DNA from: Demequina sp. NBRC 110057
Lineage (GTDB): Bacteria > Actinomycetota > Actinomycetes > Actinomycetales > Demequinaceae
DNA: 64,000 nucleotides
Assembly (NCBI RefSeq): GCF_002090175.1
Contig: NZ_BBRN01000004.1
Location: 1-64,000, forward strand
Direction: 5' to 3'
Shown in pieces: positions 9,367 to 17,632 of the stretch. A program made the translations under genes and the position numbers. A model generated the notes under the pieces. The model worked only from the letters and a program-made list of their open reading frames with translations. It was not told the origin of the DNA and ran no database searches. The first letter of the stretch is position 1; every line of letters starts with the position of its first letter.

Positions 9367-10265
9367 CCCTTCACCGCCCCCGTGAGGCCGTCGACGATCC
9401 TGCGCTCCATCAGCAGGAAGAACACGAGGGCCGGGATCATCGCGAGGGACGTGTACGCCATGATCAGCGTGGTCGCCGAGGCGTACTGACCCTGGAACGT
9501 GGTGATGCCGAGCGGCAGCGTCATGCCACGCGGGTCTCCCGTGAGGAGCAGCAGCGGCAGCAGGTAAGCGTTCCACGATGCGATGAACGCGAGCACGCCC
9601 ACCGTCACCATCCCGGGCCGCGCCAGCGGCAGCAGCATCCTCCAAAAGAAGCCGATGCGGGACACCCCATCCATGAACGCCGCCTCCTCGAGCTCCATCG
9701 GCAGGGCACGCAGGAAGGGGCGCAGGATGATGATCGTCATCGGCAGGCCGAAGGCGATCTGCGGGACGATCAGCGCCGGCAGCCCACTCAGCCCGAGGTC
9801 CTTCAGCAGGAGGTACAGCGGCAGCACCGCGACGGACAGCGGGAACATGAGGCCGGTCGTGAAGATCATGAAGATCCCCTCCCGGCCCTTGAAGCGATAA
9901 CGCGCCAAGGGGTAGGCGGCCATCGTGCCGAAAAGCACGACGCCGGCCGTGGTCAGCACCGCGACGAGCAGCGAGTTGGCCGCCTGACGCCAGAACACGT
10001 CGTTGGCGAGGATGTCACCGTAGTTGGACCACATGACGGGGCTGGGGAGCCCCGTGGGGTTGGTCGAGAGGTCCTGTTGGGTGCGCAGGCCCCCGACCAC
10101 GAGGTAGATGATGGGGCCGAGCGTGACGGCGACGCCGACGAGCGCGACGCAGATCGACAGCCAGTTGGCGCGGCCCGCGCCCTCGCCGCGCGCGTAGCGG
10201 CGGTGCGGGGGAGCGACGCTCTTGTGCGGGGCCGATGCGGTGGTGGCAGTGGCGGTGGCGGTCAT
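9363..10265 (-). CDS. Sugar ABC transporter permease, MalG type
   Basis: A 300-residue inner-membrane subunit of a CUT1-type carbohydrate importer, with six likely membrane segments. The EAA loop that docks the ATPase is seen as EEAAFMDGVSRIGFFWRMLLP. The N-terminus is a short Ala/Thr-rich tail and holds one 9-mer repeat (10230). It overlaps both neighbours by 4 nt. No ATPase gene lies in the operon; CUT1 systems often share an MsiK-type ATPase encoded elsewhere. Confidence 0.93.
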   Translation of the reverse strand: MTATATATTASAPHKSVAPPHRRYARGEGAGRANWLSICVALVGVAVTLGPIIYLVVGGLRTQQDLSTNPTGLPSPVMWSNYGDILANDVFWRQAANSLLVAVLTTAGVVLFGTMAAYPLARYRFKGREGIFMIFTTGLMFPLSVAVLPLYLLLKDLGLSGLPALIVPQIAFGLPMTIIILRPFLRALPMELEEAAFMDGVSRIGFFWRMLLPLARPGMVTVGVLAFIASWNAYLLPLLLLTGDPRGMTLPLGITTFQGQYASATTLIMAYTSLAMIPALVFFLLMERRIVDGLTGAVKG

Positions 10266-11320
10266 GCGCGCTTCACCTTCCTGGGGGCGTCGGAGTTGTC
10301 GCGGCGCAGGACGAACAGGACGTAGAACACGGCGACGACGAACGACAGCATGAACATGATCACGGCGATCGCGGAGCCGAAGCCCCAGTCATTGCGGAAG
10401 AAGCCGATCTGCATCATGTAGGTGGCGATGGTCGAGTACTGGCCCGTGGTGCCGCCCTGGTTGAGGACCCACACCATGTCGAACAGCTGGATCGACCCGA
10501 TCAGCGACAGGAACACCCAGATGCGGATGGTGGGGCCGATGAGGGGAATGTTGATGCGCCACTGGGTTTGCCACCAGCTGGCACCGTCGATCGCCGCGGC
10601 GTCTTGGAGCTCCTGGGGAACTCCGGACAGGCCCGCGAGGAACAGGATGACGGCGAGGCCGATGTACTTCCAGGTGATGATGAAGAACACGACCCAGAAG
10701 CCCCAGGTCTGATCCTCGAGCCAGCCACCGGCCGGCGGGTGGAGCCCCACGGCGTTCATGAGCTCGGTGGCCACGCCGTTGGGGTCGAAGATGATCAGCC
10801 ACATGGTTCCCGCGATGACCTCGCTGAGCACGTACGGTGCGAAGAGGATGACGCGCACCGCGGAGCGGCCGGGGAAGCGGCGATTGAGGACGAGCGCGAT
10901 CAGCAGCCCGAGGGGGAGCTGGATCACGATCGACAGCACCAGGATGCCGATGGTGTGGCTGAATGCCGCCTGGAACGGCTCGGCGTAGGCGGTGGTGAAC
11001 GCGCTCTTCGTCGCCTCGTCGGTGCCGCCGAAGAGGGCCCGCGCGTAGTTCTCGAGGCCGATAAAGTCGGCGTCCTCGAACTGCTCGACGCCGTTCCACT
11101 GGTACAGCGAGTACCGGGCGGCGGAGATCACGGGGTAGACGACGAAGGTCAGGAAGAGTGCCAGCGCGGGGCCGAGGAAGAGCGCGAGCTCTCCCCACAG
11201 GCGAAGCCGAGCGCGGCGGGGGTGGTCGCTGACGGGCTGTCCGAGGGCGCCACCCGCCGCCGGCGCAGCTGCGCCGGCGGCGGGGACGGTCCCCGTGCCC
11301 GAGGTCTCCAGTGCGGTCAC
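10262..11320 (-). CDS. Sugar ABC transporter permease, MalF type
   Basis: A 352-residue membrane subunit that pairs with the MalG-type permease. Membrane segments start near residue 40 (ELALFLGPALALFLTFVVYP); the EAA-type loop appears as ELQDAAAIDGASWWQTQWRI. I chose the GTG at 11320 because it directly precedes the hydrophilic tail and has an AGAAAG-type ribosome site upstream; the longer frame to 11650 runs into the binding-protein gene. It sits 38 nt after the binding protein gene. Confidence 0.9.
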   Translation of the reverse strand: MTALETSGTGTVPAAGAAAPAAGGALGQPVSDHPRRARLRLWGELALFLGPALALFLTFVVYPVISAARYSLYQWNGVEQFEDADFIGLENYARALFGGTDEATKSAFTTAYAEPFQAAFSHTIGILVLSIVIQLPLGLLIALVLNRRFPGRSAVRVILFAPYVLSEVIAGTMWLIIFDPNGVATELMNAVGLHPPAGGWLEDQTWGFWVVFFIITWKYIGLAVILFLAGLSGVPQELQDAAAIDGASWWQTQWRINIPLIGPTIRIWVFLSLIGSIQLFDMVWVLNQGGTTGQYSTIATYMMQIGFFRNDWGFGSAIAVIMFMLSFVVAVFYVLFVLRRDNSDAPRKVKRA

Positions 11321-11358
11321 GGAGATCTCGCTTTCTGGGGGTCGGTGCTCCGGAGGGT

Positions 11359-12720
11359 TTACTGCGTGGCGGCCGCGGCCGTCATCAGGTCGACGGTGTT
11401 CTGCGCGTCGCCGGTGCCGGCGAACTGCGCGGCGATGCCGTCGTTGAGCGCGCCGCCCACGTTCGTGCCGAGCAGGGTGTCGAGCCACAGCTGCACGTAG
11501 CCCGCATTGCTCGAGGTCTGCGCGATCTCCTGCAGCACGGGGTCGGTGATGGCGTCCGTGGCCGCGGGGGCGACCGGAAGGCCGCCGACGGCCTCGACGT
11601 AGCCTCGCTGGACGTCGTCCGAGACCAGGTAGGACAGGAAGTCCGCGCACTCGGCGGGGGCGTCCTTGTAGCAGGAGAAGCCGTCGCCGCCGCCCATGGA
11701 GGCGGTGGGGTCACCCTCGCCGGAGGAGGTGGCGGGCATGGGGAACCAGTCAAGGTCGTCGTGCAAGGCCTGAATCGCCTCGTCGGAGCCGTCCGTGAAG
11801 CCCTCGTACACGAAGTAGTTCCACTGCCCCATGAGTTCCATCGCGGCCTCGCCGTTCGCGACCATGCCGGCCGACGAGGTGGCGCCGGTCTGCGCGACGG
11901 TGGACATGAACTGGTCCTGGAACGGCTCGGTGCCAAGGAAGTCCTCGAGCTGCGTGCCCGCATCGAGCCAGCACGGGTTCGAGAAGTCGAGGGCGGCGGT
12001 ATCGGTGCTCATGGTGTCCTGCGAGCACGAGCGCAGCGCGAAGTTGTACCACCAATGCGCGGCGGGCCACTTGTCTGCGGCGCCCACGGCGATGGGGGTA
12101 ATGCCTGCGTCCTTGAGTTTCTGGACGGCGTCGCTGAGCTCATCCATCGTGGTGGGCTCCTCAGTAATGCCCGCCTGCTCGAAGAGGCTCTTGCGGTACC
12201 AGACGCCCTCGACGGCGAACTGGAAGGGAACGCCGTACGTGACGCCGTCCGCCTGCCACGGGGCCACCGCGCCACCGAGACGCTCGATGTCGTCTGCCAG
12301 CGGCTCCGACAGGTCCATCAGGTAGCCGGCTTCGGCCTGAGCCGCGAGTTCGCCGCCGCCCCACTGCTGGAAGATGTCGGGGGCATCGCCGGACTGCAGC
12401 GCGGTGGGAATGCGGGTGCGCTGAAGGTCTTCGTTCTGGATCTGTTCGATCTCGATGGTGACGTTGGGGTGCTCCGCGGTGTAATCGGCCGCGACCTTGT
12501 CCCAGTAGTCGCCCAGCGAGTTTTCACCCGTGTCGCCGGCGACGCCGTTGTGCCACCACGTGAGCGTGACCGGCGCGTCGGAGTCGCCGCTTGCCGCGGA
12601 CGAGGTGGTGTCGGGGTTCTCGGACCCCTCGGGCTCGGAATCCGAGCTACAGGCGGTGAGCAGCAGTGCTGCCGATGACGCGAACGCCACCATGGCGCCC
12701 GCTCGACGGAAGTGCGTCAT
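11359..12720 (-). CDS. Extracellular sugar-binding lipoprotein of the ABC importer
   Basis: A 453-residue substrate-binding protein of the type-1 carbohydrate group. The signal peptide ends in a lipobox (ALLLTAC, lipidated Cys near residue 24), followed by a Ser/Glu/Asp-rich linker and then VTLTWWHNGVAG, typical of these proteins. It delivers oligosaccharides to the two permeases downstream; with a GH3 hydrolase in the operon, a beta-glucoside or xyloside is the likely ligand (inference). Its promoter, TTGACA at 12793-12788 and CAGACT at 12770-12765 with 17 nt between, abuts the LacI operator. Confidence 0.93.
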   Translation of the reverse strand: MTHFRRAGAMVAFASSAALLLTACSSDSEPEGSENPDTTSSAASGDSDAPVTLTWWHNGVAGDTGENSLGDYWDKVAADYTAEHPNVTIEIEQIQNEDLQRTRIPTALQSGDAPDIFQQWGGGELAAQAEAGYLMDLSEPLADDIERLGGAVAPWQADGVTYGVPFQFAVEGVWYRKSLFEQAGITEEPTTMDELSDAVQKLKDAGITPIAVGAADKWPAAHWWYNFALRSCSQDTMSTDTAALDFSNPCWLDAGTQLEDFLGTEPFQDQFMSTVAQTGATSSAGMVANGEAAMELMGQWNYFVYEGFTDGSDEAIQALHDDLDWFPMPATSSGEGDPTASMGGGDGFSCYKDAPAECADFLSYLVSDDVQRGYVEAVGGLPVAPAATDAITDPVLQEIAQTSSNAGYVQLWLDTLLGTNVGGALNDGIAAQFAGTGDAQNTVDLMTAAAATQ

Positions 12721-12764
12721 GTTCGTGTCCTCTCAAGTCCTCGTTGACCAGCCGAACACCGGAG

Positions 12765-12793
12765 AGTCTGACAGCGGGTATGGGTGGTGTCAA
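12765..12793 (-). promoter_or_regulatory. Promoter of the sugar-uptake operon
   Basis: On the minus strand TTGACA (12793-12788) and CAGACT (12770-12765) are separated by 17 nt. The -35 box overlaps the end of the palindromic operator, so a bound repressor should block polymerase. Confidence 0.6.
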
Positions 12794-12811
12794 ACGTTAT
12801 CGATAACGTTT
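12792..12811. promoter_or_regulatory. LacI-family operator, perfect 20-bp palindrome
   Basis: AAACGTTATCGATAACGTTT is a perfect palindrome with the central CG typical of LacI-family sites. It sits between the divergent sugar operon and the lacI-type gene, touching the -35 of the former and lying just upstream of the likely -35 (TTCGCA, 12811-12816) of the latter. Confidence 0.85.
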
Positions 12812-12846
12812 TCGCAACGAGGATGCGAGGCGCTACGATGCGGGAC

Positions 12847-13836
12847 ATGGGACCGCGAGTGAAGCTGTCGGATGTGGCCGAGCGTGCCGGTGTGTCCGTT
12901 GCCACGGTGTCCAAGGTGGTCAATGGGCGCTACGGGGTGTCAAAGGACACGATCGCCACGGTGCAGCAGGTGATCGACGAGCTGGGCTACGCGGGGAACC
13001 TCTCGGCGTCGTCGCTACGGGCGCAGCAGACGCACGTGCTCGGAGTGCTTGTCGCGGACTTCGAGCCGTTCTCGGCGGAGCTCCTCAAGGGCGCAGCCAA
13101 AGCCGCGCACGGCTCGGGCTACGAATTGCTGTCGCACTCGGGCGGGGACACCCACGGGTGGGAACGACGCTCGCTGGCCCGCCTGGGCGGCACGCTGATC
13201 GACGGCGCGGTCATCGTCACCCCCACCGTGCTCGACGCCGAGACGGTGGTGCCCATCGTCGCGATCGACCCTCACTATGGGCCGAACCGGTTGCCGACGA
13301 TCGACGTCGACAACTTCGAGGGGGCCGAACGCGCCGCCCAACATCTCATCGAGCTCGGCCATCGCCGGATTGCCTTCCTGGGAGGGCGCAACGAGCTCGA
13401 CTCGTCTCACCTGCGTGAGGCAGGGTTCCGCCACGCGCATGCGGAGGCGGGCATCCCGGTCGACCCTGAGCTGGTGGTCGAGACCCGGTACGCGCCCGAA
13501 AATGCCGCGGAGGCGACGATGGCGTTGCTGAGACTCGCCGAACCGCCGACGGCGATCATGGGAGCCAACGACCTCACGGCCCTCGCCGCCATGGAGGTGG
13601 CGCAGCAGATGGGGCTGTCGGTCCCCGGCGATCTTTCCGTGATGGGCTTCGACGATATTCCCGAGGCCGGCCTCGCCTCCCCGGCGCTCACGACGGTCCG
13701 CCAGCCGCTCCAGGAGATGGGTGCAGCGGCGATGCGAATGCTGCTCGATCGAATCGAGGGGCGTGAGCACTCGGAGCACGTGCGGCTCGAGACGTCGCTG
13801 GTGTTGCGCGACACGTGCGGGCCACCGCGCGCGTGA
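12847..13836 (+). CDS. LacI-family transcriptional regulator
   Basis: A 329-residue repressor. The N-terminal helix-turn-helix and hinge are clear (KLSDVAERAGVSVATVSKVV, then NGRYGVSKDT), followed by a periplasmic-binding-protein-like sensor domain ending in the usual TTVRQPLQEMGAAAMRMLLD. It probably represses the divergent sugar operon and itself until an imported sugar binds. The ATG at 12847 lies 7 nt after TACGAT (12834-12839), which fits a leaderless start; in-frame starts at 12784 and 12838 overlap the promoter. Confidence 0.92.
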   Translation: MGPRVKLSDVAERAGVSVATVSKVVNGRYGVSKDTIATVQQVIDELGYAGNLSASSLRAQQTHVLGVLVADFEPFSAELLKGAAKAAHGSGYELLSHSGGDTHGWERRSLARLGGTLIDGAVIVTPTVLDAETVVPIVAIDPHYGPNRLPTIDVDNFEGAERAAQHLIELGHRRIAFLGGRNELDSSHLREAGFRHAHAEAGIPVDPELVVETRYAPENAAEATMALLRLAEPPTAIMGANDLTALAAMEVAQQMGLSVPGDLSVMGFDDIPEAGLASPALTTVRQPLQEMGAAAMRMLLDRIEGREHSEHVRLETSLVLRDTCGPPRA

Positions 13837-13871
13837 CACGTGGCGGTTCACCCTGGTTTTGCTCCACGATA

Positions 13872-13883
13872 CGAACCGGTTCG
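13872..13883. promoter_or_regulatory. 12-bp palindrome CGAACCGGTTCG
   Basis: A perfect palindrome with a central CG, about 120 nt before the dehydrogenase gene, in a 166-nt gap. It could be an operator of the LacI type, but no regulator can be assigned. Another imperfect long-loop repeat (13889-13899 with 13927-13937) follows and may help end the lacI transcript. Confidence 0.3.
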
Positions 13884-14002
13884 AGCCGCGACACGCCGGG
13901 AGCCCCCGCCCGTTGAGCGCGCCGGGCCGGCGTGTCGGGGCGTCGAGTGGTTCAAAGTGTGGGTGATGAGAGCGGTGACGCGCCCGTGACACACTGGCGC
14001 GC

Positions 14003-14932
14003 ATGATCACCGTCTCCGTTCCCTCCCAGGAGGTAGCCGATGCCGTGGGCGACCTCGGCGACGACGCCCGGCTCATCGTGTGGAACCCGGCGGCGGGCGA
14101 GCCTCCCGCCGAGGCCGACCAGATCCGCCTCGCGTGCCTGGCACATGGCACCGGCGGCCGCAAGGTCTACGGCCGCCTCGCGCAGTTGCCGGCGCTCGAG
14201 GCGATCCAGATCCCGTCGGCAGGGTTCGAGCACGCCCTGCCGTTCGTGCCCGACGGGGTTGCGCTGTGCAACGCGCGCGGTGTCCACGACACCCGGACCG
14301 CCGAGATGGCACTCACGCTGACCCTCGCCAGCCAGCGGGGCCTCCCCCAGTTCCTGGACGCGCAGCGCCGCGGCCGGTGGGAACCGTGGGCGACCGCGCC
14401 CTCGCTCGCCGACAGGCGCGTCCTCATCGTGGGCTACGGCTCCATCGGTGCGGCGATCGGCGCAAGGATGCGGGCGTGCGAGGCGCACGTCGAGGGCGTG
14501 GCGCGTTCCGCGCGGATCGCCCCCGACGGCACCACGGTGCACGCGATCGACGACATCCTCACGCTGCTGCCGTCCGCCGAGATCGTGGTCCTCGTGACGC
14601 CCCATGACGACAGCACCGACCGCCTCGCGAATGCCGGCTTCCTGGCGGCCATGCCCGACGGCGCGCTCCTGGTCAACGTCGGGCGCGGCGCGGTGGTGGA
14701 CACGGACGCGCTGCTCGCCGAACTGGGCTCTGGCCGCCTGCGCGCCGCCCTCGACGTCACCGATCCCGAGCCACTACCCGACGACCACCCGCTGTTCTCG
14801 GCACCCGGCTGCATCGTGGTCCCGCACGTCGCGGGCCTCAACCAGCTCACCGACCGCCGCTACGTCGACCTCGTCCACCGCCAGGTGGCGTCGCTGCGAG
14901 CAGGTCAGGGGCCGGTCAACCGCGTGGCGTAA
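14003..14932 (+). CDS. D-isomer-specific 2-hydroxyacid dehydrogenase
   Basis: A 309-residue NAD-dependent dehydrogenase of the phosphoglycerate dehydrogenase/formate dehydrogenase superfamily. The Rossmann loop VGYGSIGAAIGARM, the NVGRGAVVDTDALLAEL segment and the catalytic His in PHVAGLNQLTDRR are visible. The usual catalytic Arg region reads LLVNVGRG, and the Glu pair is DVTDPEPLPDDHPL. The substrate is probably a short 2-keto or 2-hydroxy acid but is not fixed by sequence. CACACT lies 7 nt before the ATG. The 3' end overlaps the convergent DUF1801 gene by 17 nt. Confidence 0.85.
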   Translation: MITVSVPSQEVADAVGDLGDDARLIVWNPAAGEPPAEADQIRLACLAHGTGGRKVYGRLAQLPALEAIQIPSAGFEHALPFVPDGVALCNARGVHDTRTAEMALTLTLASQRGLPQFLDAQRRGRWEPWATAPSLADRRVLIVGYGSIGAAIGARMRACEAHVEGVARSARIAPDGTTVHAIDDILTLLPSAEIVVLVTPHDDSTDRLANAGFLAAMPDGALLVNVGRGAVVDTDALLAELGSGRLRAALDVTDPEPLPDDHPLFSAPGCIVVPHVAGLNQLTDRRYVDLVHRQVASLRAGQGPVNRVA

Positions 14933-15326
14933 CCCCGGCATCGGCCATCGTCAGGGACACGGCGCTGCCGGCGCCGTTGCGCCACGCGATCCACGCGCGC
15001 ACGATGTCCTCGATGGTGTCTCGCCTGTCCTCCGCCTCGGCGATGGAGATGATGCGCATGACGCGGCCGTCGCGCGGCGCGGGCTCGAGTCCGGGAAACG
15101 TGACGGGAAGCAGGCCCGCCTTGTGGAACACCAGCACGGCGGCCATCGACCCCTGCGGATAGAACGACGCGATGTCGCCGCGGTAGGAGAAGGTGGGGGT
15201 CTCCCACTTGATCTTCTCCTCGACACGGTCGTCCGCGGCGAGCAGGATCCAGCGCAGGTGCTGGACGACGTCCTTCATGGGGCTCGTGTAATGCCCCATC
15301 CAGAGGTCGACATCGGCGTCGCGCAT
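14916..15326 (-). CDS. DUF1801-family protein
   Basis: A 136-residue cytoplasmic protein with the DUF1801 (YdhG/YdeI-like) fold, recognisable from LRWILLAADDRVEEKIKWET followed by PTFSYRGDIASFYPQGSMAA. Some relatives are linked to iron or metal handling, but the function is unknown. The ATG at 15326 starts directly at the domain. It follows the photolyase gene on the same strand after 32 nt and may be cotranscribed with it. Confidence 0.7.
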   Translation of the reverse strand: MRDADVDLWMGHYTSPMKDVVQHLRWILLAADDRVEEKIKWETPTFSYRGDIASFYPQGSMAAVLVFHKAGLLPVTFPGLEPAPRDGRVMRIISIAEAEDRRDTIEDIVRAWIAWRNGAGSAVSLTMADAGVTPRG

Positions 15327-15358
15327 GCTCCGAACGTACTCCCCGCCGCGCGCCGTCG

Positions 15359-16693
15359 CTAGGAGGAGCGTTCCGCCTTGGCCGCCTGGTAGAGGTCGAG
15401 GGTGATGCGGCGCTCGGTGGCGTGGTCGACGATGGGCGCGGGATACGCGGGGGTGTCCACCTCGGGCACCCACCGCTCGACGTACCGCCGTGCGGGGTCG
15501 AACTTGTCCGCCTGCGTCATCGGGTTGAAGATCCTGAAGAACGGCGAGGCGTCCCGGCCGGTCCCCGCGACCCACTGCCAGTTGAGCTGATTCTGCGCGT
15601 GGTCGTAGTCGACGAGGGCGCGCCGGAAGTGGTCGGCGCCGCGCTGCCACGGCACCCGCAGGTCCTTGACGAGCAGGCTCGCGACCACCATGCGGACGCG
15701 ATTGTGCATCCACCCCGTCTGGGCGAGTTGGCGCATACCCGCGTCCACCAGCGGAAAACCCGTCAGGCCATCGCGCCAGGCCGTGAATGCCTCGTCGGCG
15801 TCGCGGCCGTCGAGCCAGTCCCGTTCGCGCAGCACCGGGGTGAGGGACTCGCGGCGCGCGCCGGGGTGATGAAACAGCACGTCGGCGTGGAACTCCCGCC
15901 AGGCGAGCTCCGACTCGAAGACCCGCGCGCTCGGGTGGCGCTCGCGGGCGGTGGCGGCGAGCACCGTGCGCGGGTGGATCTGGCCGAAGGCGAGCGCCGT
16001 CGAGAGGTGGCTCGTGCCGTCGAGGTCCGGCCTGTCGCGGTCGTCGCGATAGCGCCGAAGGTCGTCGGCGATGAACGCGTCGAGGTCGGCCAGCAACCGG
16101 TCCTCACGGAACTCGTGGGGCTCGACCAGGGGATCGGAGGCGTCGCCGTGGGCGGCGCGCTGGTCGAGGTCGATGTCGTCCTGGTGGGGAGCGAGCGGTC
16201 GCAGGGAGGCGGGGTCGCCGGCGTCGGCGGGGGAGCGCCAGCCGTGCTGTCGCCACGCGTCCCGGAAGGGAGTGAACACCTTGTACGGATCGCCGTCCGC
16301 CTTGCGCACGCGGCCCGGCGCGACGGCGTAGGGGGAGCCGATGAGGCGCAACTCACGGCCGTCGGCCTCGAGGGCGGCGGCGGCCGCGTCCTGCTCGGTG
16401 ATCCCTGCGGGCGTGAACTCTCGCGCCGCCCACACCACTGCGGCCCCGGCCTCCCGGGCCGCCTGGGCAACCACGGCATCAGCCGCACCCCTGCGCACGG
16501 CGAGCGCGCCGCCCGCCTGGTCGCGCAACTGCCACAGGACGCGGGCGAGGTGGGCGCTGCGACGGCCCGACCACCGCGTGATGCCGTCGGTCCACGCGAA
16601 CACCGCCGCCGCGCCGCCGTCCTCCTGGGCGCCCGTGAGGGCGGGATTGTCCGCGAGCCGGAGGTCGCGGCGTGCCCACCACAGGCCGGTCAT
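15359..16693 (-). CDS. phrB: Deoxyribodipyrimidine photolyase
   Basis: A 444-residue class I photolyase/cryptochrome-family enzyme that uses light to reverse cyclobutane pyrimidine dimers. The N-terminal antenna-binding alpha/beta domain starts with GLWWARRDLRLADNPAL. The C-terminal FAD domain carries FPLVDAGMRQLAQTGWMHNR, then NWQWVAGTGRDASPFFRIFN and PMTQADKFDPARRYVERWVPE, the strongest family signatures. Length is as expected. The enzyme is probably active in repair rather than a cryptochrome, as the catalytic stretches are complete. Confidence 0.95.
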   Translation of the reverse strand: MTGLWWARRDLRLADNPALTGAQEDGGAAAVFAWTDGITRWSGRRSAHLARVLWQLRDQAGGALAVRRGAADAVVAQAAREAGAAVVWAAREFTPAGITEQDAAAAALEADGRELRLIGSPYAVAPGRVRKADGDPYKVFTPFRDAWRQHGWRSPADAGDPASLRPLAPHQDDIDLDQRAAHGDASDPLVEPHEFREDRLLADLDAFIADDLRRYRDDRDRPDLDGTSHLSTALAFGQIHPRTVLAATARERHPSARVFESELAWREFHADVLFHHPGARRESLTPVLRERDWLDGRDADEAFTAWRDGLTGFPLVDAGMRQLAQTGWMHNRVRMVVASLLVKDLRVPWQRGADHFRRALVDYDHAQNQLNWQWVAGTGRDASPFFRIFNPMTQADKFDPARRYVERWVPEVDTPAYPAPIVDHATERRITLDLYQAAKAERSS

Positions 16694-16744
16694 CGGATGC
16701 GTCCGTGGGGCGTCGTGCCTGGAAAGCTCATGTGGGCACCAACC

Positions 16745-16813
16745 GCAACGGCCGCCCGGGTGTTCCCGGACGGCCGTTGCTGGTGTGCACTGGCGCGGTG
16801 GTGTGCACCGCGC
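16745..16813 (-). terminator. Two hairpins after the FMN reductase gene
   Basis: Two inverted repeats lie in the 224-nt gap between the reductase stop and the photolyase start: GCGCGGTG/CACCGCGC (16793-16800, 16806-16813) and a 16-bp stem with one mismatch (16745-16760, 16765-16780). Neither has a T-run. They probably end the reductase transcript read on the minus strand. I see no gene in this gap. Confidence 0.5.
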
Positions 16814-16917
16814 GTGCGAGGAGCGGCAGGCCTCCGGGAGGGGGGTAAGAGGGAGGCCGCGCTCACATCTGTTGCCATCCTCTCACGCGCGCGGGCGCGC
16901 GAGGGGCGGCGGTGGGG

Positions 16918-17478
16918 TCAGGCGGAGACGCGCGCGAACTGCTTCACGTGCGCGACTGCCGCGTTGACGAAGTTGCTCAGCACGGCGCGAGCGGCGTCGT
17001 CCTGGAGCGAGCCGTCGGCGCCGAAGGCGTCCGCACGGTAGTGGAAGAAGGTCTCGGGCTGGCCCATGGTGGGGGCGTCGTAGTGGCCGAGGATCGCGCG
17101 CAGGTGCTGCTGAGCAGCGGCGGTGCCCGACGGGCCGATCGAGGCGCCCATGATCGCGACGGGCTTGCCGGCGAAGGCACCCTCGCCCCAGGGACGGGCG
17201 GCCCAGTCGAGGGCGTTCTTCAGGACGCCGGGGATGGAGCGCGAGTACTCGGGGGTGACGATAATGACGCCGTCGACGTCCGCGATGGACTGTTTCCAGT
17301 CGCGGGCGACCTGCGGGTAGTCGGCGTCGAGCGCGTAGTCGTAGAAGGGGAGGTCCTTGTACTCGAGGAACGTGAACTCGACGTCCTCGTCAGCGACGAG
17401 GTGGGGCAGGACGGTGGCGACCTGGCGGTTGATGGAGGCCTCGGCGATGGAGCCGACGATGATGCCGATGCGGGTCAT
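16918..17478 (-). CDS. NADPH-dependent FMN reductase family protein
   Basis: A 186-residue flavodoxin-like oxidoreductase. The FMN phosphate loop is GSIAEASINRQ near the N-terminus and the conserved TPEYSRSIPGVLKNALDWAA stretch is complete. Such enzymes reduce FMN, quinones, chromate or azo dyes with NADPH; the natural substrate is unknown. A good ribosome site (GAAAGGA) precedes the ATG, and a palindrome at 17543-17564 covers the likely promoter, so it is probably repressed until an inducer appears. Confidence 0.88.
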   Translation of the reverse strand: MTRIGIIVGSIAEASINRQVATVLPHLVADEDVEFTFLEYKDLPFYDYALDADYPQVARDWKQSIADVDGVIIVTPEYSRSIPGVLKNALDWAARPWGEGAFAGKPVAIMGASIGPSGTAAAQQHLRAILGHYDAPTMGQPETFFHYRADAFGADGSLQDDAARAVLSNFVNAAVAHVKQFARVSA

Positions 17479-17542
17479 GGCAGTGTCCTTTCAAGGTGAG
17501 GGAAGGGGAGGCGTCGGCTTCTTCAGCGACGACCTCTCCAAC

Positions 17543-17564
17543 AATAGATGACCCGTCAACTATT
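17543..17564 (-). promoter_or_regulatory. 22-bp inverted repeat over the reductase promoter
   Basis: On the minus strand AATAGTTGACGGGTCATCTATT is an inverted repeat with one mismatch per arm pair. It covers the spacer and part of a likely -10 (TATTGT), with TTGTGG as a weak -35 18 nt upstream. The TAGTTGAC half-site suggests a MarR/HxlR-like repressor that is not encoded next door. Confidence 0.5.
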
Positions 17565-17632
17565 CCACAATCATGCAATTGCGATCCGTGGCGCTGGTGC
17601 GTGCGGATCGCGCTCCGCCGAGAGCCGCGGCG

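Noticed and set aside
7876-9489. Long plus-strand open frame across the GH3 gene
   Set aside because: Antisense shadow of a well-supported enzyme; no recognisable motif or start signal.
13872-13900. GGTTCGAGCC resembling a tRNA T-loop
   Set aside because: No acceptor, D or anticodon stem can be drawn around it. The T-stem bases do not pair; it is part of a palindrome.
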